Positions 16,030 to 24,923 of a stretch of 64,000 nucleotides of DNA are shown here, piece by piece. A model generated the notes under the pieces. The model worked only from the letters and a program-made list of their open reading frames with translations. It ran no database searches and was not told the origin of the DNA. A program made the position numbers and the translations under genes. The DNA is from Kineosporia succinea (GTDB taxonomy: Bacteria > Actinomycetota > Actinomycetes > Actinomycetales > Kineosporiaceae). Where the stretch lies: positions 62,001-126,000 of the forward strand of contig NZ_JAUSQZ010000001.1 in the NCBI RefSeq assembly GCF_030811555.1. Reading direction: 5' to 3'. Positions within the stretch are counted from its first letter, which is position 1; every line of letters begins with the position of its first letter.

Positions 16030-17409
16030 ATGCGCTGGGATTCACAGCGGGTCAGCGGTGACGCCCCCGGGCCGTTCGGAGGGTCCGGCCCGGTGGCGGC
16101 ACCTGCTCTGCCGGGGCTCGACGCCCCGGCACTGCGCGGGTTGCTGCGCACCGTCACCACACCCGAGTTCGCGGGCATGACCTTCCACGAGGTGATGTCC
16201 CGCAGCGCCCTCAACCGGGTGCCGGGCGACTCCCCGATGCCCTTCCGCTGGACGGTCAATCCGTACCGCGGGTGCAGTCACGCCTGCGTCTACTGTTTCG
16301 CCCGCGGCACCCACTCCTACCTGGAGCTCGACACCGGCACCGGCTTCGACAGCGAGATCGTGGTCAAGGTCAACCTGGTCGAGGTGCTGCGGCGCGAGCT
16401 GACCCGCCCGGGCTGGGGCCGCGAGCACGTGGCGCTGGGCACCAACACCGATCCCTACCAGCGCGCCGAGGGCCGTTACCGGCTCATGCCCGGGGTGATC
16501 CGGGCGCTGGCCGACTCCGGCACCCCGTTCTCGATCCTCACCAAGGGCGGGCTGCTGCGGCGCGATCTGCCACTGCTGCAAGAGGTCTCGGCCGACGTGC
16601 CGGTCGGGCTGGGCATGTCCATCGCGATCTGGCACGAGTCACTGCACCGCAGTCTCGAGCCCGGCACGCCGAGTCCCAGGGCCCGTCTCGAGGTGGTGCG
16701 GGCTGCCCGCGACGCCGGCCTGCCCTGCGGCGTGTTCCTGGCCCCGGTGCTGCCCTGGCTCACCGACTCCGACGAGCACCTCGACGAGGCGATCGGGCGG
16801 CTGGCCCGGGCCGGGGCCACGGGCGTCACGGTGGTTCCCCTGCACCTGAGGCCGGGTGCGCGCGAGTGGTTCTTCGGCTGGCTGCAGCGCGAGCACCCGA
16901 AACTCGTGCGCCGCTACCGGGAGCTGTACGGCAAGGGCGCCTACGCGTCCCCCGACTACCGCCGCTGGCTCGCCGGGCGGGTGCAGCCACTGCTGCGCCG
17001 CCACGGCATCACCGGCGCCGAAACCGGCACGCCACCCGAAGCAGCACCCGACACAGCACCCGACGCGACCCCCGGGACGGCGCCCGCAACGACACCCGGC
17101 GCGTTCCCCGACCGGGCCCCGGCGGAACGGCGGGGCGAGGGCCACGATCTGGGCAGCATCCGCACCCGGCAACGCCGCGCGGACATCGAGGGAGCCCTGG
17201 AGGGCGGTCAGCCCGGCGGCGGGATCCGCCGCATCGGCCGCCCGGCGGGCGCGACACCATCCTCCGGCCGGGGTGAGCGACCACCCGGGGAGCGGTCCCG
17301 GGGCGCCGGGGCGGCCGGCATCCCCGGTGACCCGGAGAGCCGTTTTCCCGCCGGGAGCATGCCCGACGCGCGCGAGGATCCCGCGCGGGAACAGCTCCGT
17401 TTGCTGTGA
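16030..17409 (+). CDS. Rv2578c-family radical SAM protein
   Basis: Predicted radical SAM enzyme of the Rv2578c/SplB-like group; substrate unknown. The [4Fe-4S] cluster motif is CSHACVYC (Cys-x3-Cys-x2-Cys) in YRGCSHACVYCFARGTH, near residue 80, followed by HVALGTNTDPYQ, FSILTKGGLLRRD and a radical SAM barrel. Residues from about 340 form an Ala/Pro/Thr repeat tail (APDTAPDATPGTAPATTPG) and an Arg/Gly-rich end that ordinary family members lack or vary. The start MRWDSQ at 16030 matches the family's usual MRW beginning; ATG 16021 is in frame too. Neither has a clear ribosome site, so a leaderless transcript is possible. It ends 4 nt from the convergent gene. Confidence 0.88.
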   Translation: MRWDSQRVSGDAPGPFGGSGPVAAPALPGLDAPALRGLLRTVTTPEFAGMTFHEVMSRSALNRVPGDSPMPFRWTVNPYRGCSHACVYCFARGTHSYLELDTGTGFDSEIVVKVNLVEVLRRELTRPGWGREHVALGTNTDPYQRAEGRYRLMPGVIRALADSGTPFSILTKGGLLRRDLPLLQEVSADVPVGLGMSIAIWHESLHRSLEPGTPSPRARLEVVRAARDAGLPCGVFLAPVLPWLTDSDEHLDEAIGRLARAGATGVTVVPLHLRPGAREWFFGWLQREHPKLVRRYRELYGKGAYASPDYRRWLAGRVQPLLRRHGITGAETGTPPEAAPDTAPDATPGTAPATTPGAFPDRAPAERRGEGHDLGSIRTRQRRADIEGALEGGQPGGGIRRIGRPAGATPSSGRGERPPGERSRGAGAAGIPGDPESRFPAGSMPDAREDPAREQLRLL

Positions 17410-17413
17410 CCGC

Positions 17414-18112
17414 CTACATCACCGCCCGCAGGAACGGGTTGTCGCGCCGTTCCCGCCCGATCGTGGTCGGGGAGCCGTGGCCGGGCAGCACCAGCGTGGA
17501 GTCGTCGAGGGGCAGAACCCGTTCCCGCAGCGAGCGGTTCATCGCCTCGGAGTCGCCACCGGGCAGGTCGGTGCGCCCGATCGACCCGGCGAACAGCACG
17601 TCACCGCTGAGCAGGGTGCTGGTCAGGCCCGCCTCGGAGGCCATGCCCTCGGGCAGGGCGTCGAGCGCGAACATCACCGAGCCCTCGGTGTGGCCGGGGG
17701 CGTGCACCACGGCCAGGTCCAGCCCGGCCGCCGCGAGACGCTCCCCGTCCGCGACGGTGCGCACGTCGTCCGGTTCCTTCCAGCCCGTGCTGCCGAACTG
17801 CTGGCGCAGCATGGCGCCGAAGTCCTCGGGCAGCGACCCGAGAGGGTCCTTCAGCCGGTAGCGGTCGTCTTCGTGCACCGTCAGCGCGACCCCGTGGGCG
17901 CCGCAGACCGGAGTCACCGAGAACACGTGGTCGACGTGACCGTGGGTCACCACGACGGCGGCGGGCTTGAGACGGTGCTCGGTCAGCACCTCGGCGAGCT
18001 GGTCCACCACGGCGACACCGGGATCCACGATGACGCACTCCTCCCCCGCGGCCGGGGCGAGGACGTAGCAGTTGGTGCCGAACACCTCTGAGGGGAACCC
18101 GAGAACCAGCAT
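17414..18112 (-). CDS. glyoxalase II-like metallo-beta-lactamase-fold hydrolase
   Basis: Cytoplasmic metal-dependent hydrolase of the YcbL/glyoxalase II type. The 232-residue product has the metal-binding THGHVDHVF (HxHxDH), HAPGHTEGS, LSGDVLFAGSIGRTDLPGGD and PGHGSPTTIGRERRDNPFL motifs in order. It begins MLVLGFPSEVFGTNCYVL, typical of the actinobacterial orthologue next to a PpiB-like gene in the relA region. The substrate cannot be told from sequence. It converges on the radical SAM gene with 4 nt between stops and diverges from the cyclophilin gene. Confidence 0.9.
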   Translation of the reverse strand: MLVLGFPSEVFGTNCYVLAPAAGEECVIVDPGVAVVDQLAEVLTEHRLKPAAVVVTHGHVDHVFSVTPVCGAHGVALTVHEDDRYRLKDPLGSLPEDFGAMLRQQFGSTGWKEPDDVRTVADGERLAAAGLDLAVVHAPGHTEGSVMFALDALPEGMASEAGLTSTLLSGDVLFAGSIGRTDLPGGDSEAMNRSLRERVLPLDDSTLVLPGHGSPTTIGRERRDNPFLRAVM

Positions 18113-18303
18113 TCCCCGAGACTAGGGCAGGCTGGACCCGGGGCGATCAGGCTCCCCACCGGGGTCGGCACGAGCCACCGTCCGCCGCTCGGCACGTCGT
18201 TGCTGCTCACTACGGCGAACACACAGCTCGTACCCCCTAGACTGCGTAACGGGTGACCCGCCGACAGTGGTCCGCGGGGCGAAAACGGCATGGAGGGCAG
18301 CAC

Positions 18304-19161
18304 GTGACCCCGAAGAATCGGGAGCGCGCCTACGAGAAGCGTCGTTACGAGGAGTGGCAGGACCGGCTCGCCGCCAAGCGCGCACAGAACCGCAAGGTGC
18401 GCCAGCGGCTGGCCGTCGGCGGCGGTTCCGTCGTCGTGGTCCTGGTGATCGCCGCGGCGTTCCTCCTGGCGAACCAGGGCAAGGACGACGACGAGGCGAG
18501 CACCTCGGCGGCGAGCACCCCCGCGGCGAGTGCGAGCTCGGCGGTGAGCGACGCCAAGTCCACGTGCCCCACGGTCGACGTGACCGCTCCGGAGAGCCCG
18601 AAGCAGTACGACAAGGTGCCGGCGAAGTCCGGCGCCGAGGGCCGGACCTGGACGGTCGACGTCAAGACCACCTGCGGCGACATCACGATCAGCCTCGACG
18701 GCAAGGCGGCCCCGCAGGCCGTGGCCTCGATGGTGCAGCTGGCGAAGGACGGGTTCTACGACGGCACCCCGTGCCACCGTCTGACCACCGCCGAGCGGTT
18801 CGAGGTGCTGCAGTGCGGCGACCCGACCGGTACCGGCACGGGCGGCCCGGGCTACACCTACGGCCCGATCGAGAACGCGCCGAGCAAGAAGTCCGGGGCC
18901 ACGTCCCGTACCTACGAAGAGGGCACCGTGGCGATGGCCCGGGCCGGTGGTGACGCCGAGAGCATGGGCAGCCAGTTCTTCCTGGTCTACGGGGACACCG
19001 ACATCCCGGACGACGACGTCGGCGGCTACACGGTGCTCGGCAAGATCACCAAGGGCCTGGACGTGGTCAAGAAGGTCGCCGAGGGTGGCGTCAGCGACGG
19101 CTCCCAGGACGGCACGCCGGTCTCGGCCGTGTCGATCGAGTCGACCAAGGTGTCCGGGTGA
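18304..19161 (+). CDS. membrane-anchored cyclophilin-type peptidyl-prolyl isomerase
   Basis: Predicted PPIase of the actinobacterial PpiB type, acting outside the membrane. Residues 1-35 are charged with coiled-coil character (KNRERAYEKRRYEEWQDRL), residues 40-57 are a membrane helix (SVVVVLVIAAAFLLANQ), then a Ser/Ala linker and the cyclophilin domain with GDITISLDGKAAPQAVAS, FYDGTPCHRLTT, VLQCGDPTGTGTGGPGY, AMARAG and SMGSQFFLVYGDT. The catalytic HR and SQFF are kept. The GTG at 18304 has GGAGGG 7 nt upstream; the longer frame adds 17 unlikely residues. Confidence 0.88.
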   Translation: MTPKNRERAYEKRRYEEWQDRLAAKRAQNRKVRQRLAVGGGSVVVVLVIAAAFLLANQGKDDDEASTSAASTPAASASSAVSDAKSTCPTVDVTAPESPKQYDKVPAKSGAEGRTWTVDVKTTCGDITISLDGKAAPQAVASMVQLAKDGFYDGTPCHRLTTAERFEVLQCGDPTGTGTGGPGYTYGPIENAPSKKSGATSRTYEEGTVAMARAGGDAESMGSQFFLVYGDTDIPDDDVGGYTVLGKITKGLDVVKKVAEGGVSDGSQDGTPVSAVSIESTKVSG

Positions 19162-19255
19162 CGCGGGGCGCAGGGCATCACAGCACGTACGGGGCTGGCA
19201 AGGCACACGGGGTTGACGGGGTTGACATGGGTGGCAAAGCAGAAGGCGTGAGATC

Positions 19256-20506
19256 GTGACCGGACAAGAGTGGGGCCGCGCGGACGAGGACGGCACCGTC
19301 TGGGTGCGGACGCCCGACGGGGAACGCAAGGTCGGCCAGTACCCGGGTGTCACCCAGGACGAGGCCCTGGCCTACTTCGTGCGCAAGTACGAGGACCTGG
19401 CCGCGCAGGTGAGTCTGCTCGAGCAGCGGGTGAAGGCCGGTCAGGTCTCCCCCGGGGACTCCGAGACCACCATCAAGCGGCTCGAGCCCTCGATCCGCGA
19501 CGCGAACGCCGTCGGTGACCTCGACGGGCTGCTCACCCGGCTGACGGCGCTCGCGCCGGCCGTGGAGCACCTGCGCGAGGAGAACCAGAAGGCCAAGCAG
19601 GAGGCCCGGGCGGCGATCATCGCCGAGCGCACCGTGCTGGTGGAGGAGGCGGAGACGCTGGCCGGGGCCGACCCGCAGCGCATCCCCTGGAAGACCTCCG
19701 GCGACCGGCTGCGGGAGCTCTTCGACGAGTGGCGCCGCCTGCAGAAGGAGTCGCGCCTCGACAAGCACACGGAAGACGAGCTGTGGAAGCGGTTCAGCCA
19801 CGCCCGCACCTCGTTCGACCGTAAGCGCCGGCACTACTTCGGTGCGCTCGACGAGGAGCGGCACTCGGCGAAGGCGGCCAAGGAGCAGCTCATCGCCGAG
19901 GCCGAGTCGCTGAGCCGGTCCACCGACTGGGGTGCGACGGCCTCCGCCTACCGCGACCTGATGACCCGCTGGAAGACGGCCGGCCGGGCCTCGAAGAAGG
20001 ACGACGACGCGCTGTGGGCCCGGTTCCGCGCCGCGCAGGACGCCTTCTTCAGCGCCCGTCAGGACGCGAACTCCGCGCTCGACGAGGAGTTCGCGGGCAA
20101 CCTCGAGGTGAAGGAGCGTCTCGCCGACGAGGCCGAGGCGCTCCTCCCGGTCAAGGACCTGAACGCCGCCAAGGCCGCCCTGCGCGACCTCCAGGTGCGC
20201 TGGGACGAGGCCGGCAAGGTGCCGCGCAACGACATGCAGCGCATCGAGGGCCGTCTGCGCCGGGTCGAGCAGGCCGTGCGTGACGCCGAGCAGGACAAGT
20301 GGAAGCGCAGCAACCCGGAGGCGCGGGCCCGCGCCAACGACATGGTGACGCAGCTCGAGCGCACCATCGCCGACGCCGAGGCCGATCTGGCCAAGGCCCA
20401 GGCGTCCGGGAACGCCCGCAAGATCAAGGAACTCGAGGCGTCCCTGGTGTCCCGCCGCGCCTGGCTCGAGCAGGCCCAGCAGGCTCAGAACGAGTTCACC
20501 GACTGA
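19256..20506 (+). CDS. DUF349 coiled-coil protein
   Basis: 416-residue highly charged, mostly helical protein made of repeated DUF349 units, each with a W-x(n)-W/F pattern (PWKTSGDRLRELFDEWRRLQ, DWGATASAYRDLMTRWKTAG, LRDLQVRWDEAGKVPRND). Between them lie heptad-like segments such as EEAETLAGADP. Function unknown; such proteins accompany the rel gene in many actinobacteria. The GTG start is 94 nt after the cyclophilin stop, so co-transcription is possible. A 17-bp hairpin directly follows it. Confidence 0.87.
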   Translation: MTGQEWGRADEDGTVWVRTPDGERKVGQYPGVTQDEALAYFVRKYEDLAAQVSLLEQRVKAGQVSPGDSETTIKRLEPSIRDANAVGDLDGLLTRLTALAPAVEHLREENQKAKQEARAAIIAERTVLVEEAETLAGADPQRIPWKTSGDRLRELFDEWRRLQKESRLDKHTEDELWKRFSHARTSFDRKRRHYFGALDEERHSAKAAKEQLIAEAESLSRSTDWGATASAYRDLMTRWKTAGRASKKDDDALWARFRAAQDAFFSARQDANSALDEEFAGNLEVKERLADEAEALLPVKDLNAAKAALRDLQVRWDEAGKVPRNDMQRIEGRLRRVEQAVRDAEQDKWKRSNPEARARANDMVTQLERTIADAEADLAKAQASGNARKIKELEASLVSRRAWLEQAQQAQNEFTD

Positions 20507-20522
20507 CAGGGGCTTTCCACAG

Positions 20523-20566
20523 GTCGGCAGGACAGCACCGGTTTCCACAGGTGCTGTCCTGCCGAC
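20523..20566 (+). terminator. 17-bp hairpin after the DUF349 gene
   Basis: GTCGGCAGGACAGCACC and its exact complement are separated by 10 nt and lie 16 nt after the stop. The motif TTTCCACAGGT also occurs twice as a direct repeat, once before each arm. Probable terminator. Confidence 0.75.
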
Positions 20567-20600
20567 TGCTTCGGGGGACGCGAAGAGGCACCTTTGAGGG

Positions 20601-21200
20601 GTGACGACGACGGACGACGCCTCTCTTCTCATCCTCGCCCGCGGGCTCGAGCGCGCTGAGCTTCTGCGTGACGGGCTGGCCCGCGAGATCCTGCCCGGGG
20701 TGCTGGTCGCCGCCGACGTCGCGGTGACACCGGCGGTGCGGGCCCGGGCGGTGCGCATGAAACTCGGCGACCGCGAGATCGACGCGGGCCGCGGCCGGTC
20801 GCTCGGTTTCGGCACGGCGGCCTGGCTGCACACCGGGCTGTGTCCCCGCTCGTGTGCGGCCGCAGGTGCACCCACCCCGCCGTTGCCCGAGCGGCTCGAC
20901 CTGATCATCGGCCGCAACCGGCGTTCCCCGCGTATCCCGGGGGTCCGGGCCCGGCAGGTCGACGTCCCGCCCGAGCACCTGCACACCGTCGAGGGTGTGC
21001 CGGTCACCCGTCCGCACCGCACCGCGGCCGACGTGGCCCGCGACCTGCCGCGGGCCGAGGCCCTCCCCCAGTTGCGTCTGCTGCAGGAGTTCTACGACGT
21101 GCATCCGCCGCAGGTGCTCGACCTGCTCGGCCAGATGCCCTACGCGCGCGGCGCGGCCCAGGCCCGGGCCGTGATCGGGGCCTGGGGCGAGATGGCCTGA
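20601..21200 (+). CDS. AbiEi-like hypothetical protein
   Basis: 199-residue protein. The segment EGVPVTRPHRTAADVARDLP followed by ALPQLRLLQEFYDVHPPQVL resembles the C-terminal domain of AbiEi-family and related DUF559-associated proteins in actinobacteria. The N-terminal half lacks an obvious wHTH in what I can see, though GLAREILPGVLVAADV fits the usual lead-in. No AbiEii nucleotidyltransferase toxin lies nearby, so a functional type IV toxin-antitoxin pair is not supported. GTG start at 20601; it stands alone between two hairpins. Confidence 0.6.
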   Translation: MTTTDDASLLILARGLERAELLRDGLAREILPGVLVAADVAVTPAVRARAVRMKLGDREIDAGRGRSLGFGTAAWLHTGLCPRSCAAAGAPTPPLPERLDLIIGRNRRSPRIPGVRARQVDVPPEHLHTVEGVPVTRPHRTAADVARDLPRAEALPQLRLLQEFYDVHPPQVLDLLGQMPYARGAAQARAVIGAWGEMA

Positions 21201-21560
21201 CCCGCAGCGGGTCCCGGCGCCGGCGAGAGGTTCCCGCGGGCCCGCCTCACGACCGGCCGCACAGCTCCGCAAGCCCTCGTCAGGGCTTGCGTGGCTCGCC
21301 TCGGGTGCCCTCGTTCAGCTCCCGTGCCCTCATGAGAGCCCTCGCCCGGCCACCTGTCCCCTTCTCGGGGAGCCTTCGTTCAGCCCTCGTGAGCGCAGAG
21401 GCGCAGACGACTACCACGTCCACCATCGGCCCCGAAACCAACCGCCACCGGCGAGGAACGGCCATCACCTTCACCGAAGGACTCGCCCCGCCCTCGAAGA
21501 ACCGCCGCCGGCTTCAGGATCCGGCCACCGGCCCCGAAGACCCGCGCCGCCGAACCGAAC
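21201..21560. other. 360-nt spacer between convergent genes
   Basis: No gene is supported here. It holds one clear hairpin (21268-21291) and otherwise Arg/Pro-codon-like sequence without ribosome sites in any frame. Confidence 0.6.
21268..21291. terminator. bidirectional hairpin between the AbiEi-like gene and rel
   Basis: A perfect 10-bp stem CGCAAGCCCT / AGGGCTTGCG with a 4-nt loop in a convergent spacer. Confidence 0.7.
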
Positions 21561-24095
21561 TCAGTCGATGTCGTCGCCGTCGGCCCGGCGCCCGGTGATG
21601 CGGTAGGCGTCGAAAACACCGTCGACCCGCCGCACCGCCGCGATCACGTGCCCCAGGTGCGCCGGGTCGGCCATCTCGAAGGTGAAGCGCGAGATGGCCA
21701 TGCGCTCACGGGACGTCGTGACGTTGGCCGAGAGGATGTTGACGTGCTCGTCGGACAGCGTGCTGGTGACGTCGGAGAGCAGGCGGTTGCGGTCGAGGGC
21801 CTCGACCTGGATCTGCACCAGGAACACGCTGGCCTGGTTCGGCGCCCACTCGACGTCGACGATGCGGTCGGGCTCCTCGCGCAGGCCGCTGACGTTGTTG
21901 CAGTCCGTGCGGTGCACGGAGACGCCCGAGCCCCGGGTGACGAACCCGATGATCGGGTCGCCCGGCACCGGTGTGCAGCAACGGGCGAGCTTGACCCAGA
22001 CGTCTTCGACGTTCTTCACGACCACACCCGGGTCACCCATGCGCGGACGGCGCGGGCGCATCGGGGTGACGGTCTCGGCCAGGTCTTCCTCGGTGCCGGC
22101 CTCGCCGCCGGCCGCGTCGACCAGCTTCTGCACCACGTGCGCGGCCGAGATCTGGCCCTCGCCGACAGCCGCGTACAGACCCGAGACGTCTTGGAAACGC
22201 AGCTCGGTGGCCAGCGTGATCAGGGCCTCGTGGGTGAGCAGGCGGCGCATCGGCAGGTTCTGCTTGCGCATCGCCTTGGTGATCGCCTCCTTGCCGGACT
22301 CGATCGCCTCCTCGCGGCGCTCCTTCGAGAACCACTGGCGGATCTTGTTGCGCGCCCGCGGGCTGTGCACGAAGTTCAGCCAGTCGCGGCTGGGACCCGC
22401 AGCATCGGTCTTGGAGGTGAAGACCTCGACCACGTCACCGTTGTCGAGCGGGCTCTCCAGCGGCACCAGGCGACCGTTGACGCGGGCGCCCATACACCGG
22501 TGACCCACCTCGGTGTGCACGGCGTAGGCGAAGTCGACCGGGGTGGACTTCGCGGGCAGGGCGACGACATCTCCCTTGGGCGTGAAGACGTACACCTCCT
22601 GCGCCTGGATCTCGAACTGCAGCGACTCCAGGAACTCGCCCGGGTCGGTGGTCTCGCGCTGCCAGTCGAGCAGCTGGCGCAGCCAGGTCATGTCGGTGGC
22701 GTTGCCGGTGCCGACGCCGTTCGACTCGTCCTTGTACTTCCAGTGCGCGGCGACGCCGTACTCGGCGCGGCGGTGCATGCCGTGGGTGCGGATCTGGATC
22801 TCGACCGGCTTGCCCTCGGGACCGATCACCGTGGTGTGCAGCGACTGGTACATGTTGAACTTGGGCATCGCGATGTAGTCCTTGAACCGGCCGGGCACCG
22901 GGTTCCAGCGCGCGTGCAGCGCACCGAGGACGGCATAACAGTCGCGCACCGAGTCGACCAGCACCCGGATGCCCACCAGGTCGTAGATGTCGGCGAAGTC
23001 GCGGCCCCGCACGATCATCTTCTGGTACACGGAGTAGTAGTGCCTGGGGCGGCCGGACACGACCGCCTTGATCTTGCCCGCCCGCAGGTCGGCCGAGACC
23101 TGCTCGCGTACCTGGGCCAGGTAGTCCTCACGGGCCGGGGCGCGCTCGGCCACCAGGCGCACGATCTCGTCGAACACCTTGGGCCAGAGCGTGGCGAAGC
23201 TGAGGTCCTCGAGCTCCCACTTGATCGTGTTCATGCCCAGGCGGTGCGCCAGCGGGGCGTAGATCTCGAGGGTCTCGCGGGCCTTCTTCTCGGCCTTGTG
23301 GGCGGGCACGTAGCGCCAGGTGCGGGCGTTGTGCAGCCGGTCGGCCAGCTTGATCACCAGCACGCGGATGTCTTTCGACATCGCGACGACCATCTTGCGC
23401 ACGGTCTCGGCCTGGGCCGCGTCGCCGTACTTGACCTTGTCGAGCTTGGTCACACCGTCGACGAGCATCGCGATCTCGTCGCCGAAGTCGGCGCGCAGCT
23501 CCTCGAGGCCGTAGTCGGTGTCCTCGACGGTGTCGTGCAGCAGCGCCGCGGCCAGCGTCGCCGGGGTCATGCCGAGCTCGGCGAGGATCTGCGCGACCGC
23601 CACCGGGTGGGTGATGTACGGGTCGCCGCTCTTGCGCTTCTGCCCCGAGTGCGCCTTCTCGGCGACCTGGAAGGCCTTCTCGATGACGCTGACGTCGGCC
23701 TTCGGGTGCGCGTTGCGCACGCTGCGCAGCAACGGCTCGAGCAGGGGGCTGTTGGGGTTGCGGGCGGCGGCACCCAGCCGCGCGATGCGCGAGAACACGC
23801 GCACCGGCGAGACCAGCGGCTCGGCCACGCGGGGGCGCGGCTCGGGGGCGGCCTTCGGTGCCGTCGTGGAGCGCTTCTCGACGGTGGACGCGCCGGGCTG
23901 GCTCACCGGGACCGGTGGCGCTGCGGGCGCGGGGACCGAGGGCGTCTGACGCTGTTCACCGTCGGCCGGTGACTGACCGGGCGAGGCGTTGCCGGCGGGC
24001 TTCGCGGAGTCCTTCACAGCCGCCAGCGCCGGGCGATCCTTCCGCCCATCGGGCAGCGCGTCCTGCGCGACCCTCGCTGCGACCTCTTCGGACAC
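21561..24095 (-). CDS. rel: bifunctional (p)ppGpp synthetase/hydrolase Rel
   Basis: Makes and degrades the alarmone (p)ppGpp. The 844-residue product has the HD hydrolase domain with HDTVED near residue 197 and [13 protein letters not shown], the synthetase domain with [23 protein letters not shown] and the bifunctional-type [21 protein letters not shown], then TGS ([23 protein letters not shown] split over the strand), a helical/zinc-finger-like region with [15 protein letters not shown], and a C-terminal ACT domain ([19 protein letters not shown]). The GTG at 24095 was chosen for GGGAGG 5-6 nt upstream. About 95 N-terminal residues are Ala/Pro-rich and poorly conserved. Usual length is about 790, so the extra length is this tail. 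Confidence 0.96.
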   Translation of the reverse strand: MSEEVAARVAQDALPDGRKDRPALAAVKDSAKPAGNASPGQSPADGEQRQTPSVPAPAAPPVPVSQPGASTVEKRSTTAPKAAPEPRPRVAEPLVSPVRVFSRIARLGAAARNPNSPLLEPLLRSVRNAHPKADVSVIEKAFQVAEKAHSGQKRKSGDPYITHPVAVAQILAELGMTPATLAAALLHDTVEDTDYGLEELRADFGDEIAMLVDGVTKLDKVKYGDAAQAETVRKMVVAMSKDIRVLVIKLADRLHNARTWRYVPAHKAEKKARETLEIYAPLAHRLGMNTIKWELEDLSFATLWPKVFDEIVRLVAERAPAREDYLAQVREQVSADLRAGKIKAVVSGRPRHYYSVYQKMIVRGRDFADIYDLVGIRVLVDSVRDCYAVLGALHARWNPVPGRFKDYIAMPKFNMYQSLHTTVIGPEGKPVEIQIRTHGMHRRAEYGVAAHWKYKDESNGVGTGNATDMTWLRQLLDWQRETTDPGEFLESLQFEIQAQEVYVFTPKGDVVALPAKSTPVDFAYAVHTEVGHRCMGARVNGRLVPLESPLDNGDVVEVFTSKTDAAGPSRDWLNFVHSPRARNKIRQWFSKERREEAIESGKEAITKAMRKQNLPMRRLLTHEALITLATELRFQDVSGLYAAVGEGQISAAHVVQKLVDAAGGEAGTEEDLAETVTPMRPRRPRMGDPGVVVKNVEDVWVKLARCCTPVPGDPIIGFVTRGSGVSVHRTDCNNVSGLREEPDRIVDVEWAPNQASVFLVQIQVEALDRNRLLSDVTSTLSDEHVNILSANVTTSRERMAISRFTFEMADPAHLGHVIAAVRRVDGVFDAYRITGRRADGDDID

Positions 24096-24377
24096 GCGAT
24101 CCTCCCGACGTCGTTCGTCTCGCTGCGGAGACTCCTTGCTGGACGAGTGTAGGGGCCGCACCGCCCCCGTGCCTCGCCTCTCGGCAGCCGCACTGCCCGT
24201 CTTGAGCACTTCCAGCAGCTACCAGAGCGCTCCCGGACGCCTCATGATTCCCGATTCTGCGGGAAACGGTCCCTTTCGATATTGACTTGATGCCGAACTC
24301 GAGCGGTTCGTGTTGAGTTCATCACGCACGGTCGAACGAAAGGGACACGTTTCCCGAACGGGCGGCACGTACCGCTT

Positions 24378-24923
24378 TCAGTACTTCAGCAGAGAATTCA
24401 CCTCACGCCCGGCGAGTCGCCGCCGGCCGTCCAGGAATCCGAGCTCGACCAGGAACGACACCGACACCACCTCGGCCCCGACCCGCTCGAGCAGTCCGGC
24501 CGCCGCCTCGGCGGTGCCTCCGGTGGCCAGCACGTCGTCGAGCAGCAGCACCCGCTGCCCGGGCCGCACGGCGTCTTCGTGCACCTCGATCACGGCCGTG
24601 CCGTACTCGAGCGTGTACTCCGCCGACACCGTGGTGTGCGGCAGCTTGCCCTTCTTGCGCACCGGCACGAAGCCCACGCCCAGGCTGAGGGCCACGGCCG
24701 CGCCGAAGATGAACCCGCGGGCCTCGACCCCGGCCACCAGGTCCACCTCGGCCCCACCGCCGGGCCGGTGCGCGGCGGACAGCGCGCGCACCGACTCGGC
24801 GAACAGGTCCGGGTCGGCCAGCAGCGGCGTGATGTCCTTGAACAGCACACCGGGCGAGGGGTAGTCGGGAACGTCCCGCAGTCCCGCCGAGAGCCGCCGG
24901 CTCAGATCCTCCTCGGTCGTCAC
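24378..24923 (-). CDS. apt: adenine phosphoribosyltransferase
   Basis: Salvages adenine to AMP with PRPP. The 181-residue product has the Apt N-terminus (RDVPDYPSPGVLFKDITPLL), the GVEARGFIFGAAVA motif and the PRPP-binding loop VLLLDDVLATGGTA. Its GTG start overlaps the secF stop by 4 nt (GTGA). Order secD-secF-apt-rel is standard in actinobacteria. The 282 nt to the rel start at 24095 are noticeably more AT-rich and carry a small TTCCCG/CGGGAA hairpin at about 24248-24265, probably the rel promoter region. Confidence 0.94.
   Translation of the reverse strand: MTTEEDLSRRLSAGLRDVPDYPSPGVLFKDITPLLADPDLFAESVRALSAAHRPGGGAEVDLVAGVEARGFIFGAAVALSLGVGFVPVRKKGKLPHTTVSAEYTLEYGTAVIEVHEDAVRPGQRVLLLDDVLATGGTAEAAAGLLERVGAEVVSVSFLVELGFLDGRRRLAGREVNSLLKY

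Noticed and set aside
20515-20551. Two TTTCCACAGG words resembling DnaA boxes
   Set aside because: They differ from the actinobacterial consensus and lie in a terminator hairpin; no origin genes nearby.
20601-21200. Type IV (AbiE) toxin-antitoxin system
   Set aside because: Only an AbiEi-like protein is present; no AbiEii nucleotidyltransferase in either flank.
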